Positions 6,218 to 12,126 of a stretch of 12,126 bases of DNA are shown here, in pieces (the stretch's first letter is position 1; every line of letters starts with the position of its first letter). The notes under the pieces were generated by a model. The model searched no databases, was not told where the DNA came from, and saw nothing but the letters and a program-made list of their open reading frames with translations. A program made the position numbers and the translations under genes. Source of the stretch: an uncultured Eubacteriales bacterium (GTDB lineage Bacteria; Bacillota; Clostridia; Lachnospirales; Lachnospiraceae); NCBI GenBank assembly GCA_949286775.1, contig CASEDW010000202.1, positions 1 through 12,126 of the forward strand. The letters run 5' to 3'.

Positions 6218-8032
6218 TTGTCAACTTTTGATAAAAGCCATATCAGAAATTTTTGTATTATAGCTCATATAGATCATGGCAAATCCACGCTTGCTGACAG
6301 AATCATCGAAATGACAGGTCTGCTCACCCAGCGCGAGATGCAGGATCAGATTCTCGATAATATGGATCTTGAAAGAGAAAGAGGCATTACTATTAAGGCT
6401 CAGGCCGTCCGAACAGTATATAAAGCTAAAAACGGCGAAGAATATATATTAAATATGATAGATACTCCGGGACATGTCGACTTCAACTATGAGGTTTCGA
6501 GGAGTCTTGCGGCATGCGACGGCGCGATTCTTGTAGTTGACGCGGCGCAGGGCATAGAAGCTCAGACACTGGGAAATCTGTATCTTGCCCTTGATCACGA
6601 CCTTGAAGTATTTCCTGTAATAAACAAAATAGATCTTCCGAGCGCCGAACCTGAAAGAGTTATAAACGAGATAGAGGATGTTATTGGAATCGAAGCTCAG
6701 GACGCTCCTCAGATATCAGCTAAGACAGGTCTCAATGTTGATCAGGTGCTGGAAGCTATCGTAGAAAAGATCCCCGCTCCGTCAGGAGATGAAAATTCAC
6801 CGCTTCAGGCTCTTATATTTGATTCAGTCTATGATTCATATAAAGGCGTTATCGTTTCCTGCCGCGTTATGAACGGAAAAGTCAGAAAAGGCACAAAAAT
6901 AAAAATGATGGCGACAGGAGCGGTAGAAGAAGTTGTCGAGGTCGGATATTTCGGAGCCGGGCAGATGATACCATGCGATGAGCTTTCTGCCGGAATGGTA
7001 GGATATATAACGGCAAGCATTAAGAACGTCTCTCTTACGAGTGTCGGAGATACCATTACAGATAATGACAGGCCATGCGACAAACCGCTTCCAGGATATA
7101 AAAAAGTAAATCCTATGGTTTACTGCGGTCTTTATCCTGCCGACGGCGCTCACTATCAGGATTTAAGGGATGCCCTTGAAAAACTTAAACTCAACGACGC
7201 GTCATTGTTCTATGAACCGGAAACTTCGGTAGCCCTCGGATTCGGATTTAGATGCGGTTTTCTGGGACTGCTTCATCTTGAGATCATACAGGAGAGGCTT
7301 GAAAGAGAATACAATCTTGACCTTATAACTACAGCCCCCAGCGTTATTTATAAGGTTCACAAAACCGACGGAACGGTTTTCGATCTTACTAATCCGACAA
7401 ATCTGCCGGATCCTTCGCAGATAGACTACATGGAGGAGCCTATAGTAAAAGCTGAGATCATGGTAACTACTGATTTTATAGGACCTATCATGCAGCTCTG
7501 TCAGGAAAGACGCGGACAGTATCTCGGAACAGAATATATTGAACAGACAAGAGCTGTTTTAAAGTATATTCTCCCGCTGAACGAGATCATATATGATTTC
7601 TTCGATGCGCTCAAATCACGTTCAAAAGGTTACGCGTCCTTTGATTATGAACTTGAAGGATATCAGAGAAGCTCTCTTGTGAAACTTGATATCCTCGTAA
7701 ATAAAGAAGAGGTAGACGCCCTTTCGTTTATCGTATTTGAAGGATCAGCCTATGACAGAGGCAGACGTATGTGCGAAAAGCTGAAAGAAGAAATTCCGAG
7801 ACAGCTTTTTGAAATTCCGATACAGGCGGCTATTGGTTCAAAGATCATTGCAAGAGAGACGGTACGCGCCCTCAGAAAAGACGTTCTCGCGAAGTGTTAC
7901 GGCGGCGATATTACCCGTAAAAAGAAACTTCTGGAGAAACAGAAAGAGGGAAAGAAACGAATGCGTTCTATAGGAAATGTAGAGATTCCGCAGAAAGCGT
8001 TCTTAAGCGTACTTAAACTTGACGAAAGCTGA
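6218..8032 (+). CDS. lepA: Elongation factor 4 (LepA), ribosome-associated GTPase
   Basis: LepA is a conserved translational GTPase that binds the ribosome and is linked to initiation, 30S assembly and back-translocation. With the TTG start it has 604 residues, the usual size. The G domain shows G1 AHIDHGKST (16-24), RGITIK of switch I (55-60), G3 DTPGH (82-86) and G4 NKIDL (136-140). The EF-G-like domains follow. The LepA-specific C-terminal tail reads GGDITRKKKLLEKQKEGKKR and then IGNVEIPQKAFLSVLK. The ATG at 6113 is in frame but would add 35 unlike residues spanning the terminator and promoter, so it is rejected. GGAGG at 6205-6209 and the promoter at 6143-6171 support the start given. hemW follows after 7 bases, the usual Gram-positive pairing. 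Confidence 0.97.
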   Translation: MSTFDKSHIRNFCIIAHIDHGKSTLADRIIEMTGLLTQREMQDQILDNMDLERERGITIKAQAVRTVYKAKNGEEYILNMIDTPGHVDFNYEVSRSLAACDGAILVVDAAQGIEAQTLGNLYLALDHDLEVFPVINKIDLPSAEPERVINEIEDVIGIEAQDAPQISAKTGLNVDQVLEAIVEKIPAPSGDENSPLQALIFDSVYDSYKGVIVSCRVMNGKVRKGTKIKMMATGAVEEVVEVGYFGAGQMIPCDELSAGMVGYITASIKNVSLTSVGDTITDNDRPCDKPLPGYKKVNPMVYCGLYPADGAHYQDLRDALEKLKLNDASLFYEPETSVALGFGFRCGFLGLLHLEIIQERLEREYNLDLITTAPSVIYKVHKTDGTVFDLTNPTNLPDPSQIDYMEEPIVKAEIMVTTDFIGPIMQLCQERRGQYLGTEYIEQTRAVLKYILPLNEIIYDFFDALKSRSKGYASFDYELEGYQRSSLVKLDILVNKEEVDALSFIVFEGSAYDRGRRMCEKLKEEIPRQLFEIPIQAAIGSKIIARETVRALRKDVLAKCYGGDITRKKKLLEKQKEGKKRMRSIGNVEIPQKAFLSVLKLDES

Positions 8033-8039
8033 TATTCTA

Positions 8040-9170
8040 ATGACAAATTCAGAAACTGAAGGTTATATTCATATTCCTTTTTGCGCTAAAAAATGCAGCT
8101 ACTGTGATTTTCTTTCGTTTCCCTGCGGAAGAGAAAAACAGCAGCTGTATGTTGACGCGCTCATAAAAGAAATAGAATCAAGAAGCTTACAAAACAGGGA
8201 TTACAGAATGCGCTCCGTATTTTTAGGCGGCGGAACGCCGTCGCTTCTTGAATATGGCTTAGTGAAAAAGATCATGGATTCAATGTATGAAAACTATGAT
8301 ATTATGCCAGACGCTGAAATAACAATAGAGGCGAATCCGTGTACATTGGACGAAAGAAAACTCGATGAATATTTAGACTCGGGAATAAACAGAATAAGCA
8401 TAGGATGTCAGAGCACAAATGACAAACAGCTTAAAATGCTTGGAAGGCTTCATGATTCAGAGGGATTCTTTAAAACGATGAATCTCGTTAAGAAATCAGG
8501 TTTTGAAAACATCAATATAGATCTCATGTCAGGTCTGCCTGATCAGACATTGGCAGAATGGAAAGAAACGCTGTGTGTGATCGCGGAGCTTGGCGTCAGC
8601 CACATTTCAGCCTACAGCCTGATTATTGAAGAAGGAACACGTTTTTTCGAAATAGAAGAGGAACTGAATCTTCCTGAGGAATCTATAGTTTCTCAGATGT
8701 ATCAGTCAACAGCCGGCATATTAAATAAATACGGTTTCATACATTATGAGATATCCAATTATTCACTGCCGAACTTTGAAAGCAGACATAATCTTGGATA
8801 CTGGCAGGGTATAAGGTACGAGGGATTCGGACTCGGCGCTTCTTCGTTTGAAGATAACACGAGATTTTCAAATACAACGGATTTTGACGAATATATAAAT
8901 AATTCCCGGGATAAACGCATAAGGCGGGATATTATAAAACTTACGAAAGAAGATTTATACAGTGAATTCATGATACTTGGACTGAGACTTATTGAAGGGA
9001 TTTCTGAAAATGAGTTTAAGGAAAAATTCAACGTTACGTTGGAGTCGGTTTTTGGGGATACGATCAGTAAACATGTAAAACAGGGGACTCTTGCAAGAAA
9101 TAACGGCAGGATATTTATCCCTGAGAAATATTTATTTGTTTCAAATCAGATACTCGCAGACTTCATCTAA
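8040..9170 (+). CDS. hemW: HemW-type radical SAM protein (heme chaperone family)
   Basis: The 376-residue protein belongs to the HemN/HemW radical-SAM group. The cluster motif is C15-x3-C19-x2-C22 in HIPFCAKKCSYCDF. The residue after C22-D is Phe, as in HemW, and not the extra Cys of true oxygen-independent coproporphyrinogen oxidase HemN. Other marks are LGGGTPSLL (62-70), TIEANP (95-100), GINRISIGCQS, YSLIIEEGTRFF and the HNLGYWQG segment. HemW binds heme and is thought to deliver it to proteins; it is often misannotated as coproporphyrinogen oxidase. An upstream in-frame TTG (8019) overlaps lepA and lacks a ribosome binding site, so the ATG at 8040 is chosen, with only a weak GAAAG (8024-8028) before it. 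It is likely cotranscribed with lepA. Confidence 0.94.
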   Translation: MTNSETEGYIHIPFCAKKCSYCDFLSFPCGREKQQLYVDALIKEIESRSLQNRDYRMRSVFLGGGTPSLLEYGLVKKIMDSMYENYDIMPDAEITIEANPCTLDERKLDEYLDSGINRISIGCQSTNDKQLKMLGRLHDSEGFFKTMNLVKKSGFENINIDLMSGLPDQTLAEWKETLCVIAELGVSHISAYSLIIEEGTRFFEIEEELNLPEESIVSQMYQSTAGILNKYGFIHYEISNYSLPNFESRHNLGYWQGIRYEGFGLGASSFEDNTRFSNTTDFDEYINNSRDKRIRRDIIKLTKEDLYSEFMILGLRLIEGISENEFKEKFNVTLESVFGDTISKHVKQGTLARNNGRIFIPEKYLFVSNQILADFI

Positions 9171-9191
9171 TTACTCAAAGACAAAATTAGC

Positions 9192-9197
9192 AGGAGG
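9192..9197 (+). promoter_or_regulatory. Ribosome binding site fixing the uvrA start
   Basis: AGGAGG at 9192-9197 is followed, after a short 4-base gap, by ATG at 9202. It lies in the 31-base space after hemW. It rules out the in-frame ATG at 9091, which is inside hemW and would add 37 residues with no family resemblance. Confidence 0.8.
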
Positions 9198-9201
9198 TAT
9201 T

Positions 9202-12045
9202 ATGTCAAAAGCAACTCCTTTTATAAAAATCAGAGGCGCTTCGGAAAACAATCTGAAGAAAATAGATATCGATATTCCAAGAAATAAAATGGTGGTTTTA
9301 ACAGGTCTTTCGGGATCGGGAAAAAGCTCGCTGGCTTTTGATACGATTTATGCTGAGGGACAGCGCCGCTATATGGAAAGTCTTTCTTCATACGCAAGAC
9401 AGTTCTTAGGTCAGATGGAAAAACCTAAAGTAGATAGCATAGAGGGTCTGCCGCCTGCTATTTCTATAGATCAGAAGGGAACAAACAGAAACCCGCGTTC
9501 AACAGTCGGAACGGTAACGGAAATATACGATTATCTGCGTCTTTTGTACGCGCGCGTCGGAATTCCTCACTGTCCCAAATGCGGAAGGATTATTCAGAAA
9601 CAGACGGTTGATCAGATAGTGGATCAGATCATGTCGATGCCTGAACGTTCAAAAATCCAGCTGCTGGCTCCTGTGGTAAGAGGAAAAAAAGGAAGACATG
9701 AAAAACTTTTGGCGCAGCTGCGTAAAAGCGGATATATAAGAGGCATTATCGACGGAGATCCATACGATTTTTCCGAAGAAATAGTACTGGATAAAAATGT
9801 TAAACACAACATTGAAGTAATAGTAGACCGTCTTATCATCAAAGAGGGAATTGAAAAACGTCTTGCGGATTCCATTGAAACTGTAATGGAACTTTCCGAC
9901 GGGTTGCTTCTTGTCGATACGATGGACGGAAATGTTCACAGATACAGCCAGAGTTTTTCCTGTCCTGACTGCGAGATAAGCATCGACGAGATTGAACCGA
10001 GAAGTTTTTCATTTAATAATCCCTTCGGCGCGTGCCCTGAATGCTTCGGACTGGGATATAAAATGGAATTTTCGGAAAAGCTGATGATTCCCGACACTTC
10101 TCTTTCAATTTCAGAAGGAGCGATCGCCGTTTTGGGATGGCAGTCCTGCACTCAGAAAGGAAGCTTTACATACGCGCTGTTAAAAGCGCTTACTGAAAAA
10201 TATAATTTTTCTCTTGATACTCCTTTTCGCGATTATCCTGAAAAGATCAAAAATATACTTATTCACGGAACGAACGGCGAATCTGTAAAAGTACACTACG
10301 TAGGTCAGCGCGGAGAAGGCGTATACGACGTCGCTTTTGAGGGCCTTATCAAAAATGTGGAGAGAAAATATAAAGAAACATTTTCAGAAGCGAGCAAACA
10401 GGAATACGAAACATATATGGAGATTACGCCTTGTCCATGCTGTAAAGGCAAGCGTCTGAAGGAGGGCGCATTGGCGGTTACTGTTGGAGATAAGAATATT
10501 TATGATCTCACATGTCTGCCGGTAAATCAGACGGTAAAATTTTTTGATGAATTAAAGCTTACTGAGCAGCAGAATATAATCGGCGAACAGATTATAAAAG
10601 AAATAAAGGCAAGACTTAAATTCCTAAATGACGTAGGTCTTGAATATCTTACATTAAGCCGCGGAACGGCCTCTCTGTCAGGCGGCGAGGCTCAGCGTAT
10701 CAGACTTGCGACGCAGATCGGATCAGGACTTGTCGGAGTTGCGTATATTCTGGATGAGCCAAGCATAGGACTTCATCAGAGGGATAACGGAAAACTGCTC
10801 GAGGCTCTAAAAGCTCTGCGCGATCTTGGAAATTCTCTTATTATAGTAGAACATGACGAAGAAACAATGCGCGAAGCAGACTGCATAGTTGACATAGGAC
10901 CCGGAGCAGGATCTCACGGAGGCGAGCTTGTAGCCATGGGTTCTGTGGATGATTTAGCCGCCGTTCCTGAATCGATAACGGGAGAATATCTCAGCGGAAG
11001 AAAATTCATCCCTGTTCCTAAAACGCGTAAAGAGCCGGCGGGATGGCTTACTGTCAAAGGAGCCAGAGAACACAATCTGAAAAATATAGACGTTAAATTC
11101 CCTATAGGGGTATTTACATGCGTCACAGGCGTATCGGGATCGGGAAAAAGCTCATTAGTTAATGAAATACTCTATAAAACCCTCGCGAGAGATCTTAACA
11201 GGGCAAGGACTATTCCCGGTGATTTTGACAGTATCGAAGGAAAAGAACAGCTTGACAAGGTAATCGCGATCGATCAGTCGCCGATCGGACGTACTCCGAG
11301 GTCTAATCCGGCGACATATACCGGCGTATTTGATCAGATAAGGGATCTTTTCGCGGCTACATCTGACGCGAAGGCACGCGGATATAAAAAAGGACGTTTC
11401 AGTTTTAATGTTAAAGGCGGAAGATGTGAAGCCTGCAAGGGAGACGGCATACTTAAAATCGAAATGCATTTTCTTCCTGACGTATACGTTCCCTGTGAGG
11501 TATGTAAAGGAAAGAGATATAACAGGGAAACTCTTGACGTCAGATTCAAGGGGAAAAATATATTTGAAGTGCTTGATATGACGGTGGAAGAGGCGCTTGA
11601 ATTTTTTGATTCGATCCCGTCTATAAAAAGAAAGATACAGACATTATACGACGTCGGACTTTCTTATATAAAACTCGGGCAGCCTTCTACGACGCTGTCG
11701 GGCGGAGAGGCGCAGAGGGTTAAACTGGCCACTGAACTGTCAAAAAAGAGCACCGGAAAGACAATATACATTTTAGATGAGCCGACTACAGGACTTCATT
11801 TCGCAGACGTTCACAAACTTGTCGATATTTTGCGTCGGCTGTCAGAAGGCGGAAATACTGTAGTAGTTATTGAACATAATCTTGATGTTATAAAATGTGC
11901 GGATTATATAATAGATATAGGACCTGAAGGAGGAAGCGGAGGCGGAACTGTGGTAGCCTGCGGAACGCCAGAGGAAATATCGCTCAATCCTGCTTCTTTC
12001 ACAGGAAAATATATCAAACCATTATTAGATAAAGCCGTTCATTGA
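9202..12045 (+). CDS. uvrA: Excinuclease ABC subunit A (UvrA)
   Basis: UvrA is the damage-sensing ATPase of nucleotide excision repair; it dimerises and loads UvrB. The 947-residue protein has the normal two-ABC layout. The first Walker A is GLSGSGKSS (35-43), with zinc ligands C254, C257, C278 and C281, and signature LSGGEAQR (492-499) before the YILDEPSIGLHQRD Walker B. The second Walker A is GVSGSGKSS (643-651), with a zinc module C742, C745, C765 and C768, signature LSGGEAQR (832-839), and YILDEPTTGLHFAD. A further CPKC pair is at 124-127. No residue I would expect appears lost. It starts 31 bases after hemW with no clear promoter of its own, though a promoter inside hemW is possible. An SOS (LexA) box was looked for in the 31-base gap and not seen. 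Confidence 0.98.
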   Translation: MSKATPFIKIRGASENNLKKIDIDIPRNKMVVLTGLSGSGKSSLAFDTIYAEGQRRYMESLSSYARQFLGQMEKPKVDSIEGLPPAISIDQKGTNRNPRSTVGTVTEIYDYLRLLYARVGIPHCPKCGRIIQKQTVDQIVDQIMSMPERSKIQLLAPVVRGKKGRHEKLLAQLRKSGYIRGIIDGDPYDFSEEIVLDKNVKHNIEVIVDRLIIKEGIEKRLADSIETVMELSDGLLLVDTMDGNVHRYSQSFSCPDCEISIDEIEPRSFSFNNPFGACPECFGLGYKMEFSEKLMIPDTSLSISEGAIAVLGWQSCTQKGSFTYALLKALTEKYNFSLDTPFRDYPEKIKNILIHGTNGESVKVHYVGQRGEGVYDVAFEGLIKNVERKYKETFSEASKQEYETYMEITPCPCCKGKRLKEGALAVTVGDKNIYDLTCLPVNQTVKFFDELKLTEQQNIIGEQIIKEIKARLKFLNDVGLEYLTLSRGTASLSGGEAQRIRLATQIGSGLVGVAYILDEPSIGLHQRDNGKLLEALKALRDLGNSLIIVEHDEETMREADCIVDIGPGAGSHGGELVAMGSVDDLAAVPESITGEYLSGRKFIPVPKTRKEPAGWLTVKGAREHNLKNIDVKFPIGVFTCVTGVSGSGKSSLVNEILYKTLARDLNRARTIPGDFDSIEGKEQLDKVIAIDQSPIGRTPRSNPATYTGVFDQIRDLFAATSDAKARGYKKGRFSFNVKGGRCEACKGDGILKIEMHFLPDVYVPCEVCKGKRYNRETLDVRFKGKNIFEVLDMTVEEALEFFDSIPSIKRKIQTLYDVGLSYIKLGQPSTTLSGGEAQRVKLATELSKKSTGKTIYILDEPTTGLHFADVHKLVDILRRLSEGGNTVVVIEHNLDVIKCADYIIDIGPEGGSGGGTVVACGTPEEISLNPASFTGKYIKPLLDKAVH

Positions 12046-12058
12046 CGGCTTGTCTTTT
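12032..12058 (+). terminator. Hairpin at the uvrA stop, possible weak terminator
   Basis: AAGCCGT (12032-12038) pairs perfectly with ACGGCTT (12045-12051) around TCATTG. The uvrA stop codon (12043-12045) straddles the loop and the 3' arm. The following GTCTTTT is an interrupted U-tract, so termination may be partial and allow read-through into the next gene. Confidence 0.5.
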
Positions 12059-12071
12059 GAAAGGAGAGCTT

Positions 12072-12126
12072 ATGTCTTACGTAACGGATATAGGTATCGA
12101 TCTTGGAACGACCAATATTGTTATTT
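12072..12126 (+). CDS. Actin-fold ATPase, probably MreB-like, N-terminal fragment (cut by window edge)
   Basis: Only 18 codons are present: MSYVTDIGIDLGTTNIVI. The DIGIDLGT segment is the phosphate-1 loop of actin/Hsp70-fold ATPases. The Asp before IGIDLGT and its position close to the N-terminus fit MreB/Mbl rod-shape proteins better than DnaK, which usually begins with IIGIDLGTTNS. With so little sequence, DnaK or another member of the superfamily cannot be ruled out. AAGGAG at 12061-12066 lies 5 bases before the ATG. The gene is 26 bases after uvrA, past a hairpin. Confidence 0.7.
   Translation, partial: MSYVTDIGIDLGTTNIVI

Noticed and set aside
8019..8039. TTG start extending HemW by 7 residues over the end of lepA
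   Set aside because: No ribosome binding site upstream, and HemW proteins normally begin shortly before the YIHIPFC motif.
9091..9201. Upstream ATG that would extend UvrA by 37 residues inside hemW
   Set aside because: No family resemblance in the extension, and a consensus AGGAGG precedes the ATG at 9202.
1..12126. Mobile element, phage, CRISPR or defence system
   Set aside because: Every long frame is accounted for by a conserved metabolic or housekeeping gene. No transposase, integrase, repeat array or unusual base-composition island was seen.

Overview
The window reads as a chromosomal stretch from a low-to-moderate GC, Gram-positive anaerobe, most likely in the Clostridia. The evidence is A/T-rich codon use with many AGA and ATA codons, strong GGAGG-type ribosome binding sites, some TTG start codons, and a set of C1-folate genes (fhs, folD, fchA) like those of acetogenic or amino-acid-fermenting clostridia. 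All confident genes lie on the plus strand. I see no mobile element, CRISPR array, tRNA or rRNA.

Region 1 (1-306) is the 3' end of fhs (formate-tetrahydrofolate ligase), closed by a clear intrinsic terminator.

Region 2 (about 340-6164) looks like one folate operon, from a sigma-A-like promoter (340-368) to an intrinsic terminator (6124-6164). The gene order is folD, folC, fchA-like, folE, an HD-domain hydrolase, folP, and a folB-folK fusion. It joins de novo dihydropteroate synthesis (FolE, FolB, FolK, FolP), glutamylation (FolC) and one-carbon interconversion (FolD, FchA; Fhs just upstream). No pABA genes, dihydrofolate reductase or Nudix-type dihydroneopterin triphosphatase are present in the window.

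Two points stand out in the operon. First, the FolD homologue has Ala where the catalytic cyclohydrolase Lys should be and Phe where its partner Gln should be. It is therefore predicted to be a dehydrogenase only, with the FchA-like protein two genes downstream supplying the cyclohydrolase step. Second, the HD-domain protein sits exactly where the otherwise missing dihydroneopterin-triphosphate dephosphorylation enzyme would be expected.

Region 3 (6124-12126) is a housekeeping block. lepA (elongation factor 4) has a promoter whose -35 box lies inside the folate-operon terminator hairpin. It is followed by hemW (radical-SAM protein), uvrA (excision-repair ATPase), and the first 18 codons of an actin-fold, MreB-like gene cut by the window edge. 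Several genes have upstream in-frame extensions that the ribosome binding sites and family N-termini argue against; the starts given here are the corrected ones.
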